A DNA stretch of 64,000 nt from Victivallaceae bacterium (GCA_036659455.1 JAVXCN010000001.1:784530-848529); one strand, 5' to 3'; counted from the stretch's first letter, positions 17,284 to 26,774 are shown. A program made the numbers and translations. Notes: generated from the sequence alone by a model not told the origin.

Positions 17284-18531
17284 TTAAAAAAATAATTTTG
17301 TGCAAATAGAAATTAATAAAATGCCATAAAAAAACATGTAGGAATATTTGAAATTGAACAATTTATGTAAAATATTTCCTATGGTTAACCCGATAAGAGC
17401 CGGATAACAGAGGCTTAGTAAGGGCCCGATCAAGCGGCAAATATTCTCGAAATTCAAAACGGAGATCAAAAAAGACGGGATTAATGTAAGAACCAACGTT
17501 GCATGATAAGATACGTTTCTTTTGGCAAAGACGGTCGTTTGTAAAAATCGGGAAAAAATTCCGGCTAATGCGATTTCTGTGGTTAAACAGGCTGCAAATA
17601 CTCCTACTCCAGTGATCAATCCGTTTTTTCCTAGGGTAAGTTTAGACAAAGCTCCTAAAATTCCGCTCGGTGCAACGTCTTGTATGGCATAAGCATGTTT
17701 GGCGGCTATAGTCGTGAAGCTGAAATAGATCACGGCCAAAAGTGTGATCGTGACTAAACTGCCTTTCATTAAAAGTATCGTCGTACGCTTCCCAATCGGT
17801 AGATCCGACGTGCCTTTTAAAGGTGTATCGCTTTGGTTAGCTATCTGTCTTAAAGAGGTCAAAACTATTGAGCAAAAGAAAAAAGAAGCAATAAGATCCA
17901 TTGTATTGAAACCTACACGGATTCCGTCATAGAACGAAAGAGACGCTGCCGGAGGCACAATGGTAACCGAAGGGTTGGTACTTTTCAAAATAAAGCCTTT
18001 CAACAACATCCAAGCAAGAGAACCTAGCATAATCGGAGTGAAAAAATAACCCAACCACTGAAGTAATTTACTCAATTTCCACGAGAAAGCAAAAATTAAG
18101 AGACAACAGATAAAACTGAATAAAGGTAACGAGAGCCCTAGATCGGCATTAAGACTGACCAAAGTTGAGTGTGATACGGCAATAGCCCGGGGAATTCCGG
18201 CTAGAGGTCCGATAAGTAACAAAATCAATATGATTAAGCCGTACCCCGGAATTTTTCCTATTTCGAAAAAAAATTTTTTATAATCACCGGAATATAAAAT
18301 GATACCTAATAATCCCAAAAAGGGGACCAGCACGGCCGTAACAATAATGCCGCAAGCCGCTGCTATGGGATGAAAGTGATTCTGAACTCCCAAAATAAGT
18401 GGAAAAATAGTATTTCCTGCTCCAAAGAACATGGCGAAAATAGAGCCGCCAATAGACCAAAAAGAAGCAACTTTATCTAAAGGGAGATTCCCCCGTTTCT
18501 TTTTTATGTTTGTCATGAACCGAAATCTCAC
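17284..18531 (-). CDS. brnQ: Branched-chain amino acid transporter BrnQ
   Basis: This 415-residue, highly hydrophobic protein has about 12 membrane segments and belongs to the LIVCS (BrnQ) family of sodium-coupled leucine/isoleucine/valine carriers. The family signature appears as FAMFFGAGNTIFPLILG near residues 30-50. An obligate intracellular bacterium unable to make branched-chain amino acids would use it for import. The frame begins at a GTG; an ATG five codons later (18516) is an equally plausible start. A predicted promoter lies at 18611-18639. Confidence 0.93.
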   Translation of the reverse strand: MRFRFMTNIKKKRGNLPLDKVASFWSIGGSIFAMFFGAGNTIFPLILGVQNHFHPIAAACGIIVTAVLVPFLGLLGIILYSGDYKKFFFEIGKIPGYGLIILILLLIGPLAGIPRAIAVSHSTLVSLNADLGLSLPLFSFICCLLIFAFSWKLSKLLQWLGYFFTPIMLGSLAWMLLKGFILKSTNPSVTIVPPAASLSFYDGIRVGFNTMDLIASFFFCSIVLTSLRQIANQSDTPLKGTSDLPIGKRTTILLMKGSLVTITLLAVIYFSFTTIAAKHAYAIQDVAPSGILGALSKLTLGKNGLITGVGVFAACLTTEIALAGIFSRFLQTTVFAKRNVSYHATLVLTLIPSFLISVLNFENICRLIGPLLSLCYPALIGLTIGNILHKLFNFKYSYMFFYGILLISICTKLFF

Positions 18532-18610
18532 GGATTTTACTTAAGGAAACGGAAACGGATTCCAACTCCCAATCTCAAGACAATTAATTTTGAAATCCTT
18601 CCGACGAGGA

Positions 18611-18639
18611 ATTATAACAGTTTGGCTAGGGCAATGCAA
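18611..18639 (-). promoter_or_regulatory. Predicted sigma-66 promoter for brnQ
   Basis: On the minus strand, TTGCAT (18634-18639) and TATAAT (18611-18616) are separated by 17 bases, predicting a start near 18604 and a leader of about 70-90 bases to brnQ. It lies between the end of nth and the start of brnQ, at the junction of the two syntenic blocks. Confidence 0.5.
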
Positions 18640-18660
18640 TATCTTTGAAACACCGCCGAT

Positions 18661-19293
18661 TTATTGAAAATCATTGATTTTTCTACAAATTATACAGCAA
18701 CTTAATTTATGTCCTCTGGCCGGACAAAATAATCTTCCGTAATAAATTAATCGCAAATGTAATTTGATAAAATCATGTCCTAAGAAAAATGCAGTAAGAT
18801 CCCTTTCCACTTTCAAAGGGGATTTATGAAGAGACAATCCCCATCTTTGTGCCAAACGTATTATATGAGTGTCTATAGGGAACCCTTGTTGGTCGAACCA
18901 TTGAGCTAGAGTAACAAGAGCCGTTTTTCTTCCGACTCCCGGAAGTGCCGTTAAATCCTCTAATTTATCGGGTATATCTGAGGTATTTGATTCACTTAAG
19001 ATTCGGGAAATTATGGATATAAAAGTTGCTTTTCTTTCGGAGAGCCCGCACGGTTTTATAATTTTTGCGATATCGGATACGGTAAGACGAGCAAGAGCAT
19101 GGGCATCGGGTGCTTTTTCAAAAAGATGAGGAGTCACTTTATTAACGATTTTATCGGAAGAGTTTCCGGATAATAAAACGGCAATGAGTAGTTGAAAACC
19201 GTTAGTATAAGTTAAAGAAGGTTTCGGACTCGGAAAAAGTTTTTCTAAAGTGTTCAGAATAAATAGTTTTTTATCAAAACAAGATGAGTTCAC
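18661..19293 (-). CDS. nth: Endonuclease III (base-excision DNA glycosylase/AP lyase)
   Basis: This 210-residue protein removes oxidised pyrimidines from DNA. The helix-hairpin-helix LPGVGRKTA contains the catalytic Lys, and PIDTHIIRLAQR contains the catalytic Asp. The C-terminal iron-sulfur cluster region is unusual: it reads F-C-P-A-R-G-H-K-L-S-C-C-I-I-C, giving C-x8-C-C-x2-C, without the final Cys of the usual C-x6-C-x2-C-x5-C. The protein ends 9 residues later. The rest of the fold looks normal. It is the first gene of the block that matches CT697 onward and lies 86 bases after mnmE. Confidence 0.92.
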   Translation of the reverse strand: MNSSCFDKKLFILNTLEKLFPSPKPSLTYTNGFQLLIAVLLSGNSSDKIVNKVTPHLFEKAPDAHALARLTVSDIAKIIKPCGLSERKATFISIISRILSESNTSDIPDKLEDLTALPGVGRKTALVTLAQWFDQQGFPIDTHIIRLAQRWGLSLHKSPLKVERDLTAFFLGHDFIKLHLRLIYYGRLFCPARGHKLSCCIICRKINDFQ

Positions 19294-19379
19294 GGTTCTC
19301 TTTGAGTGAAATGAATTTTAAAAAAGCCATATTTTGATTTTTTTCCTCCGTATATTCCCAAAGGACGGTTCAGGACTTT

Positions 19380-20732
19380 TTATTTTCCGATACAAAATTG
19401 CCCGAAAACTTCATTGAGAACATCTTCGTTTAAGGAAAATCCGGACAAAAGTCCCGTTTCTTCTATAGCCTCTCGTAGATCGGCTGCAAGGCATTCAGGG
19501 AAGAAAGGATGCTCGATATCCTTTCGGATTTCGTTAAGAGTTCGTTGAATGTTCATCAGGTTATTAAATTGCCTTTGGGTGATTAAAAAAACGTCCTCCT
19601 TGGAATTTTCGGAATTTTCCAGATATTTATAGATGATTTTTTTTAATTCTCCGATTCCTTGTCCGGTTTTCGTAGAAACATACGCTTTTTCTCCGAGCCA
19701 AAAATCCGTACATTGAAGTGATTTCAAATCTATTTTGTTAATAATGAGAATAGTGTTATGAGGAAAAATGTTTTTTGGAGGAGCTTTTGAATGTGCGGTA
19801 TTATCTATTACCCACAAATTTAAAGAAACGTTGAGTAATAGATTTTCCGTTCTTCGAATGCCTTCTTTTTCGATAGGATGGTCTGTGTCTCTAAGACCTG
19901 CCGTATCGATCAATTTAAACAGTTTACCGTATAAAACGAATTCCTCTTTTACGAAATCTCTGGTGGTTCCCGGAATTTCAGAAACGATAGCCGCATCCTT
20001 ATCCGTTAAAGCATTGAGAAGAGAAGATTTTCCTACATTAGGATCTCCGACGATAGCGATTTCGGTTCCCGAAAGAATACGGCGACCTTCGTCATAGCTT
20101 GCCAAAAGAGAATTTACTTCTTCGGATGCTTGATTGATAAAAGGATTGAGTTGTTGCGATAAATCGATCGAGTCCAAATCTTCAGGAAAATCCAAATAAG
20201 CTTCGATCAAGGCCAAAGAAGAAATGAGATGATTTTTTATCCGATTGATCTTTTCGGATAATTTACCGGATAGTTCTCTTTGAGCGATTGAAAAAGCGGT
20301 TTCATTTCTTGCCGAAATGATTTTTTGCACGGCCTCAGCCTGTATGAGATCCATTTTACCATTTATAAATGCTCTAAAAGTAAATTCTCCCTGGAGAGCC
20401 GGCCTAGCACCCAGAGTGTACAAAGTATCTAAAATACTGGTGGGAGCAAAAAAACCGCCGTGACAATGAATTTCAACGACGTCTTCTCCCGTATAGGAGC
20501 GAGGGGCTTTCATTACGATTAATAGGCATTGATCGATTTTTTTCTTATCGATCGTCAGAGCATAGCCTAAATGGACCGTATGAGACTCATATGAAGTCAC
20601 GGATCCCGAAAACATCTCGTTAGCTATACTTATTGCTTTAAGCCCGGATAACCGTATAATGGAGACCGAGTTTTCTCCGGGAGATGTAGCCATGGCCGCT
20701 ATTGTGTCATGGTTATTTGTATAAGACATCAA
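19380..20732 (-). CDS. mnmE: tRNA modification GTPase MnmE
   Basis: This 450-residue GTPase works with MnmG to install the 5-carboxymethylaminomethyl group on wobble uridine 34. It has the N-terminal tetrahydrofolate-binding domain, a central helical domain, and an inserted G domain with GDPNVGKSS (G1), DTAGLRDT (G3) and NKID (G4). The C terminus ends in the catalytic C-I-G-K. The length is standard. The stretch between its start and psd on the other strand (20733-20923) is a divergent, very AT-rich promoter region in which I could not fix boxes. Confidence 0.97.
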   Translation of the reverse strand: MMSYTNNHDTIAAMATSPGENSVSIIRLSGLKAISIANEMFSGSVTSYESHTVHLGYALTIDKKKIDQCLLIVMKAPRSYTGEDVVEIHCHGGFFAPTSILDTLYTLGARPALQGEFTFRAFINGKMDLIQAEAVQKIISARNETAFSIAQRELSGKLSEKINRIKNHLISSLALIEAYLDFPEDLDSIDLSQQLNPFINQASEEVNSLLASYDEGRRILSGTEIAIVGDPNVGKSSLLNALTDKDAAIVSEIPGTTRDFVKEEFVLYGKLFKLIDTAGLRDTDHPIEKEGIRRTENLLLNVSLNLWVIDNTAHSKAPPKNIFPHNTILIINKIDLKSLQCTDFWLGEKAYVSTKTGQGIGELKKIIYKYLENSENSKEDVFLITQRQFNNLMNIQRTLNEIRKDIEHPFFPECLAADLREAIEETGLLSGFSLNEDVLNEVFGQFCIGK

Positions 20733-20923
20733 TCATTGGATTGTAAAAACGGTACGACTCGTGACAGTTTATTTAGTTTTGTCTATTGATTCAATAATTA
20801 ATTTTTTTTGTTATTTTATAACATCCGAATAAATGATTATTTATAGTGTGTTTAATTTTTTTAAGATAAGAGTATCTTTTTGATTGTAGCTTCAAGCAAA
20901 AAAGATCGGAGAGAGGCAGGAGT

Positions 20924-21835
20924 TTGGTGAAAAAGGACGATATCGTATACTACGTAGACCGGTTAACCGGGCAGAAAAAAATAGAACAAGTCGTAGGGGC
21001 TAAACTTGTACATTTTTTTTCCCAACCCGGTTGGAGACGCAAGTGCGTTGAGTTTGCTTGCCGATATTCCATTTTTTCTTTTCTATACGGTCTATGGCAG
21101 AAAATGCCCTGGACAAAAAAAAATATATTGTCATTCGCTTTAAGATTCGGCATTAAGCTGGAAGAATGCGAAAAATCCATAGATGAATTCACATCAGTAA
21201 ATGATTTTTTTACGCGTACCTTGCGTCCTGAAAGTCGTCCGATAGTTCAAGATAAAAATGTTTGTATTATCCCTGCCGATGCCCGGTATTCCGTTTGTCC
21301 CGTTATTAGAGCCTCAAAAATGTTTTTTATAAAAGGTCAAGAGTTTTTTCTCGGAGCTTTTTTGGAAAACGATAAGCTGGCAGAACGGTATGATGGGGGT
21401 AGTTTAGTTGTTGCTCGATTGGCCCCGGTTGATTATCATAGATTTCATTTTCCTTGCGATTGTATTCCCGATAAGCCTCGCGTCATTAACGGAAAGTTAT
21501 TATCCGTCCATCCTTTGAGTTTGAATATCAGATCTTATTTTTCCGAAAATAAAAGAATTGTTACGAAATTAAAAACGGAAACATTCGGTGACGTTTTGTT
21601 TGTTGAAATAGGTGCTTTGAACGTCGGATCAATTAAACAAACTTTTATACCTGGGCAATTTTATAAAAAAGGAGAGGAGAAGGGTTACTTTGCATTAGGA
21701 GCTTCTGCTATAGCCATGGTTTTTGAGAAGGATCGAATAATTTTTGATGAAGATTTAACTTTTTTTTCGAAAATTGAAGTGGAAGCATTATGTTTTTTCG
21801 GCCAATCTTTGGGATGTTCCGATAAAACGCTCTAA
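20924..21835 (+). CDS. psd: Phosphatidylserine decarboxylase proenzyme
   Basis: This 303-residue enzyme makes phosphatidylethanolamine from phosphatidylserine. It keeps the autoprocessing residues: Asp in PADARYS, His in VDYHRFHFP, and the cleavage Ser in L-G-A-S-A near residue 271, where most family members have L-G-S-T or G-G-S-T. Cleavage before this Ser would produce the pyruvoyl group. The start is TTG at 20924 or GTG at 20927; AGGAG lies at 20918-20922, which spaces better with the GTG. It is the first of three plus-strand genes. Confidence 0.9.
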   Translation: MVKKDDIVYYVDRLTGQKKIEQVVGAKLVHFFSQPGWRRKCVEFACRYSIFSFLYGLWQKMPWTKKNILSFALRFGIKLEECEKSIDEFTSVNDFFTRTLRPESRPIVQDKNVCIIPADARYSVCPVIRASKMFFIKGQEFFLGAFLENDKLAERYDGGSLVVARLAPVDYHRFHFPCDCIPDKPRVINGKLLSVHPLSLNIRSYFSENKRIVTKLKTETFGDVLFVEIGALNVGSIKQTFIPGQFYKKGEEKGYFALGASAIAMVFEKDRIIFDEDLTFFSKIEVEALCFFGQSLGCSDKTL

Positions 21836-21892
21836 AGAGCAAAATATTTTTATTAGGTGTTCCGGAAGTGTGATTGAGGCGGTCGATTTCTT

Positions 21893-23239
21893 GTGTTTAT
21901 TCCGATAGTTTCTTTTTTAGGACTTTGTTTTACAATAGCTTTCGTTTATCGAAGGTACTCTAAAGTTTCGTCTCATACCGTTTTTCATAAAATTCTACGC
22001 GAAGTTAAATTGAGTCTTTCTCAAGAAGAGTGGTCGATTGCCGAAAAAAAATTAGAACCTCTCTTAAATTTTAAGCCGCAATCTGCTGAAGTCGTTTTGT
22101 TGCAAAGTCATATTTTAAGAAAGACTTTTCGTTTTAAAGAAGCTTATGTATTGCTGAGCGATTGGACCTTTGGTAAATCCGATTTTACACTAGTCTGTTT
22201 GGAACGTGCGCGCATTTTTTATGGGTTGGAAAAATTCGAGCAGTCCGTTACTTTTTATGAAAAAGCCAGACTGACTTATTTGGAGGCCGTCGATACGGTA
22301 GAGACGGATCTTTTCTTTTATCTTGATGCTTTGATTAAGATTGGTCGTTATTCGAAAGCTCTCGAAATCTTGGATAAGCTATCGTTTGAGTCGCAAAATC
22401 GCAAACTCAGAATTTTAACCGGGGATTTAAGATTCCGTTTTAAAAGATATCAGGAAGCTATTTCGTGTTATGAGAGTTGTATTATTAAGGAATATTTTGA
22501 TGCAGAGATTTGTTTATTAAAGAAATTAGGGCATGCTTACCGTTTAACGAAAAATTATTCGAAAGCAAGAATGATATTCAATATTCTGATAAGGAGAGAT
22601 GAGGGAGACGAAGGAAGTCGCTTAAGTTTGGGATTATGTGAATATTACGAAGATCATTACAGAAAAGCACTTTTAATTTTTCAGTCAGGAAATTTATGGT
22701 CTTTGGGACATCCGATTCTAATGAAGTATGGGGGAAATGCCGCGCAGAAAATACATGATTACCCTTTGGCCGAATATTGTTATGGAGTGGCATTCGATAA
22801 AGGAGATTTTGACTTGTTTTCCGAGCAAGATCTTGTGTCTTTCGGTGTTGTTTTGGAAAAACGAGGACGATATAGAAAAGCCGAAGAAGTTTATCGGGAA
22901 ACCGTTAAACGCTTTCCGGGAAGTTATGACGGTTGCCTGGCTTTAGCCAGAATGTTCGGATTCGGAATCGGTTTTTCCATTCTTCCTGAAGAAGGTTTGC
23001 GATTTGCCGGATATATTGTCGAGTTGCGGCAAGATGAATATGCTCTTGAGATATTGAGTGCTTGTAAGGCAAGAATAGGCGATTTTTCACAGGCCTATAA
23101 ACTTCAGCGTCTTTTGCGCTATTTTGATACTTCCCGGGAGAAAAAACAAAGGCGATATAGAATTTTACGTCATTTGAGAAATCAAATTCCTTTGGATGAA
23201 AATCATCTGCCGGATCTCCGATTACTAACGGCTGCTTAA
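21893..23239 (+). CDS. TPR-repeat protein with N-terminal membrane anchor
   Basis: This 448-residue protein starts with one hydrophobic helix (about residues 3-20, followed by RRYSK), so it is probably anchored in the inner membrane with the rest in the cytoplasm. Almost the whole remainder consists of helical pairs with TPR-type residues (for example FEQSVTFYEKARLTY, YQEAISCYESC, YRKAEEVYRETVKRFP). It looks like a scaffold. C. trachomatis has a TPR protein at the same place (CT700). It resembles LapB in layout, but I see no C-terminal rubredoxin-type cysteines, so I do not use that name. The start codon is GTG. Confidence 0.85.
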   Translation: MFIPIVSFLGLCFTIAFVYRRYSKVSSHTVFHKILREVKLSLSQEEWSIAEKKLEPLLNFKPQSAEVVLLQSHILRKTFRFKEAYVLLSDWTFGKSDFTLVCLERARIFYGLEKFEQSVTFYEKARLTYLEAVDTVETDLFFYLDALIKIGRYSKALEILDKLSFESQNRKLRILTGDLRFRFKRYQEAISCYESCIIKEYFDAEICLLKKLGHAYRLTKNYSKARMIFNILIRRDEGDEGSRLSLGLCEYYEDHYRKALLIFQSGNLWSLGHPILMKYGGNAAQKIHDYPLAEYCYGVAFDKGDFDLFSEQDLVSFGVVLEKRGRYRKAEEVYRETVKRFPGSYDGCLALARMFGFGIGFSILPEEGLRFAGYIVELRQDEYALEILSACKARIGDFSQAYKLQRLLRYFDTSREKKQRRYRILRHLRNQIPLDENHLPDLRLLTAA

Positions 23240-23265
23240 TATGAAAAATTTTAATTAAAGGTGTG

Positions 23266-23290
23266 ATCTCTTATCAGGAGATTTGTTTTA
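23266..23290 (+). terminator. Weak candidate terminator after the TPR gene
   Basis: A 5-bp stem (ATCTC / GAGAT, loop of 7) is followed by a T-rich run (TTGTTTTAATTTTG). The stem is short, so it may be only an attenuating structure before secA. Confidence 0.3.
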
Positions 23291-23310
23291 ATTTTGTTTT
23301 GAGCTATCAT
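23283..23310 (+). promoter_or_regulatory. Candidate promoter for secA
   Basis: TTGTTT (23283-23288) and TATCAT (23305-23310) are separated by 16 bases, about 80 bases before the chosen secA start. The -10 matches five of six consensus bases, but the -35 is weak. Confidence 0.33.
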
Positions 23311-23392
23311 GGGGAACCAATGTAATTTATGACCGGAAAGCTTGTTCTTTTGGCCGTTACAGAGAATCTTAAAAAGACCGATAAAACTCTAT

Positions 23393-26209
23393 ATGTTTAG
23401 TGTTATTAAAAATTTATTTGGCTCTGCTCAGGAGCGAACTTTAAAAAAATTTCGTAAGATTGTTATTACTGTGAATTTGTATGACGAAATGTTGGCAGTC
23501 TTATCCGATGAAGAGCTGAAGGGAAAAACACAAGAGTTTCGTGAAAGATTTCAACGCGGAGAAACTCTGGATCATATGTTGCCCGAAGCCTATGGCGTGG
23601 TAAAAAACGCCTGTCGGCGTTTGTTCGGCACGCGAATGGCTGTTTCCGGATACAATCAAAAATGGGATATGGTTCCCTACGACGTTCAGATTATCGGTGC
23701 CATCGCTATGCATAAAGGTTTCATCACCGAAATGCAGACGGGCGAAGGTAAAACTTTAACCGCGATTATGCCCTTATACTTAAATGCTCTTACCGGACAA
23801 CCGGTGCATTTGGTAACGGTCAATGATTATTTGGCTCAAAGAGACTGTGAATGGGTGGGGTCGGTGTTACGTTGGTTAGGGTTGACCACGGGAGTATTGA
23901 CTTCAGGCACGGAGCTTACAAAAAGAAAAGAAATCTACCGGCAAGATGTAGTTTATGGAACTGCTTCGGAGTTCGGTTTCGATTATCTTAGAGATAATTC
24001 TATGGCTACGGAAGCTGTTGAACAAGTGGGCAGGGGGGGGTACTTTGCCATTATAGATGAAGTTGACTCCGTATTGATAGATGAGGCGCGCACACCTCTT
24101 ATTATCTCCGGTCCCGGAGGCCAAACCAATCCGGTTTATCAAGAACTTAAAGACAAGGTATCGGTTTTGGTTAAACTTCAAAGAGATCTTTGTAATCGTA
24201 TCGCTACCGAGTCCAAAGAATTTTTTTCGGATTGTCTTGAAACGGAAACATTGCCTAAAAACACCAAAATGATCGAATCCGTTCAGGATATGTGTCGTCG
24301 ACTATGGGTTGTAGGCAAGGGTATGCCGTTGAATAGGGTTTTGCGACGAGTAAGGGAGCATCCCGATTTAAGGGCGATTTTAGATAAATGGGATACTTAC
24401 TACCACTCTGAACAAAATAAGGAAGAGGCCACTCAAAGGCTGTCTGAATTGTATCTGGTTCTTGATGAGAGGAGTAATGATTTTGAATTAACCGATAAAG
24501 GGATCCATGCCTGGGCTGAAATCGTCGGCAGTTCCTCGGATGATTTCGTTATGCTTGATATGGGACATGAATATGCGTTAATCGATCGAGATGAGTCTTT
24601 ACCCGAAGCGGAAAAAATCAATAGAAAACTTGCTTTAACCGAACAAGATACGATTAGAAAGATGCGAGTTCACGCCTTGCGGCAATTATTACGTGCGCAT
24701 CTTTTAATGGAAAAAGATGTGGACTATATCGTCAGTTCAGGAGAAGTAGTCATTATTGACGAACATACGGGACGACCTCAGTCCGGCAGACGATTTGCTG
24801 ACGGCTTACATCAAGCTATAGAAGCTAAGGAAGGACTTGTTATCCATAAGGAAACACAAACATATGCAACAGTTACTTTGCAGAATTTTTTCCGATTGTA
24901 TGATAAGTTAGCGGGGATGACGGGAACTGCTATTACGGAAGCTACCGAATTCAAAGAAATTTACGGACTCTACGTTTTACAAATTCCGACTTATAAGTCA
25001 TGTCTTCGTAGTGATCATAATGATGAATTTTATATGACGGAAAGGGAAAAATATAACGGTATCATAAAAGAAATCGTTCGTGTCCATTCCGAGGGGAAAC
25101 CTATTTTAGTAGGTACCGAATCGGTAGAAGTTTCCGAAAAGTTATCGAGAATTTTAAAACAGCATGGTATCGAACATACGGTTCTTAATGCCAAAAATCA
25201 TGCCAGAGAGGCTGAAATCATAGCTGGGGCCGGTAGGCTTGGAGCCGTCACGGTTGCTACTAACATGGCGGGTCGTGGCACGGATATCAAATTGGACAAT
25301 GATGCCGTTATCGTAGGTGGTTTGCATGTGTTAGGGACCACTCGACATCAATCTCGTCGTATAGATAGGCAGTTAAGAGGACGTTGTGCACGTTTGGGCG
25401 ATCCCGGAAGTTCGAAATTTTTTCTGTCTTTTGAAGATCGATTGATGAGGTTATTTGCTTCTCCTAAATTAAATGCTTTGATTCAAAGATTTCGACCTCC
25501 CGAAGGAGAGTCGATGTCCGACGGTTTTTTGAATCGATTGATTGAAACGGCTCAAAAAAGGGTTGAAAGTCGTAATTATACGATGAGAAAGCATACCCTA
25601 GATTATGACGATGTTATGAATAAACAACGTCAGGAACTTTATAATTTTCGAAATGTTATTTTGCGTTCGGAAAACATTTTTGAAGAAGCCGAGAATATTC
25701 TTGGAGCAGCTGTCAGTATAGCTGTGCATTCCATGTTCGGTGGAGATAAAGGCAGATGTGATTTGGAGGGTTTTAGTAATTGGGCGATGAGTGTTTTTCC
25801 GATTACTATCGATTCTCAAACATTATCAAAAAATCCGAATACCGTGATTGACGTTGTAACGGATGATTTGATTAAGGTTTTCAGACTGAAATACCAAGAA
25901 ATAGCTAAGAGCATTTCTCTTGCCGAAAAGGCATGGGATTCTCATGAAATATGTTCCGGTATTATTCGCTCGGTCATTATTTCGCATGTAGATTCTTTGT
26001 GGAAAGAACATCTGATAGATATGGATTTATTACGTTCCGAGGTCGGATTGAGAACCGTTGGTCAAAAAGATCCTTTATTGGAATTTAAACAAGAAGGATT
26101 TTTATTGTTTGAGGGTTTGGTAAGGGATTTAAAAATAGCCGTTGCAAAACATCTATTTGTTATTGAATTTTCCCAAAGGCCTCAAGCGGATGTTATCATG
26201 TTTTCTTAG
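23393..26209 (+). CDS. secA: Preprotein translocase ATPase SecA
   Basis: This 938-residue motor drives proteins through SecYEG. The ATG at 23393 gives the conserved N terminus M-F-S-V-I-K-N-L-F-G; the frame is open to a TTG at 23342, but those 17 extra residues are atypical. Visible motifs: GEGKT of NBD1, YLAQRD, DEVDS, the preprotein-binding domain, TIATNMAGRGTDI-like text (read here as VTVATNMAGRGTDI), and QLRGRCARLGDPGS. An insertion of about 150 residues with acidic and basic stretches (about residues 240-390) is typical of chlamydial SecA. The C-terminal zinc-binding tail with clustered Cys is absent. Confidence 0.97.
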   Translation: MFSVIKNLFGSAQERTLKKFRKIVITVNLYDEMLAVLSDEELKGKTQEFRERFQRGETLDHMLPEAYGVVKNACRRLFGTRMAVSGYNQKWDMVPYDVQIIGAIAMHKGFITEMQTGEGKTLTAIMPLYLNALTGQPVHLVTVNDYLAQRDCEWVGSVLRWLGLTTGVLTSGTELTKRKEIYRQDVVYGTASEFGFDYLRDNSMATEAVEQVGRGGYFAIIDEVDSVLIDEARTPLIISGPGGQTNPVYQELKDKVSVLVKLQRDLCNRIATESKEFFSDCLETETLPKNTKMIESVQDMCRRLWVVGKGMPLNRVLRRVREHPDLRAILDKWDTYYHSEQNKEEATQRLSELYLVLDERSNDFELTDKGIHAWAEIVGSSSDDFVMLDMGHEYALIDRDESLPEAEKINRKLALTEQDTIRKMRVHALRQLLRAHLLMEKDVDYIVSSGEVVIIDEHTGRPQSGRRFADGLHQAIEAKEGLVIHKETQTYATVTLQNFFRLYDKLAGMTGTAITEATEFKEIYGLYVLQIPTYKSCLRSDHNDEFYMTEREKYNGIIKEIVRVHSEGKPILVGTESVEVSEKLSRILKQHGIEHTVLNAKNHAREAEIIAGAGRLGAVTVATNMAGRGTDIKLDNDAVIVGGLHVLGTTRHQSRRIDRQLRGRCARLGDPGSSKFFLSFEDRLMRLFASPKLNALIQRFRPPEGESMSDGFLNRLIETAQKRVESRNYTMRKHTLDYDDVMNKQRQELYNFRNVILRSENIFEEAENILGAAVSIAVHSMFGGDKGRCDLEGFSNWAMSVFPITIDSQTLSKNPNTVIDVVTDDLIKVFRLKYQEIAKSISLAEKAWDSHEICSGIIRSVIISHVDSLWKEHLIDMDLLRSEVGLRTVGQKDPLLEFKQEGFLLFEGLVRDLKIAVAKHLFVIEFSQRPQADVIMFS

Positions 26210-26243
26210 ATGATACTTAAGGCTCTTTGAGAATTGATAAGGT

Positions 26244-26774
26244 TTATATAAAGATTTGCCATGAAGACCATTCTTGACTTGCGTAATGCCTGATCCAGAA
26301 GCTTCTTTTTGTTTCAGAGACTAAAAATTGAACGATATGCTCTTCTTCTAGAGATAGACAGATAAGCATGTTGTTTTTATCACCGTGTTCATCTTCGAAA
26401 TTTTCCGGTGCATTTGAGTAGCCCGATATATTTTCCAGTTTAATCAGAGCAGCTTCTTTATAGGTATTGAAGTCCAAGTGTTGTTCCGATAATTTCTCAT
26501 GTTGAACAATGAACCATGATGACCAGGTTTTGTGAGATAGAATACGAGTAAATATTTTCTCGTCGTTCGCAGTAATATAAAACTGTCTTAGATGAGAAGG
26601 CAAAAATTCTTCACCAAGAACAATTAATAAATCTCCGTATTCTTTATTTTCTTCAACATAAACACCCGTTGTTACGTAAGTATCTAGAGGTTGACCTTCT
26701 TTATTTTCGGTTTCTTGAACCGACTCGAGTTCATTTTCATTATAAGCTGATTCTTCGCGTTCAGGTTGCGTCAT
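26244..26774 (-). CDS. Hypothetical acidic protein
   Basis: This 176-residue soluble protein has a Glu/Asn-rich N terminus (about residues 1-35). The rest contains two similar Trp-rich elements, TWSSWFIV near residue 87 and EWSSWQIFI at the very C terminus, each after a stretch ending in basic residues. That suggests an internal duplication of a beta-rich unit. I do not recognise a family. C. trachomatis has a hypothetical gene between secA and engA (CT702). Its leader (26775-26859) is extremely AT-rich. It is probably the last gene of the minus-strand run and converges on secA with 34 bases between. Confidence 0.75.
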   Translation of the reverse strand: MTQPEREESAYNENELESVQETENKEGQPLDTYVTTGVYVEENKEYGDLLIVLGEEFLPSHLRQFYITANDEKIFTRILSHKTWSSWFIVQHEKLSEQHLDFNTYKEAALIKLENISGYSNAPENFEDEHGDKNNMLICLSLEEEHIVQFLVSETKRSFWIRHYASQEWSSWQIFI

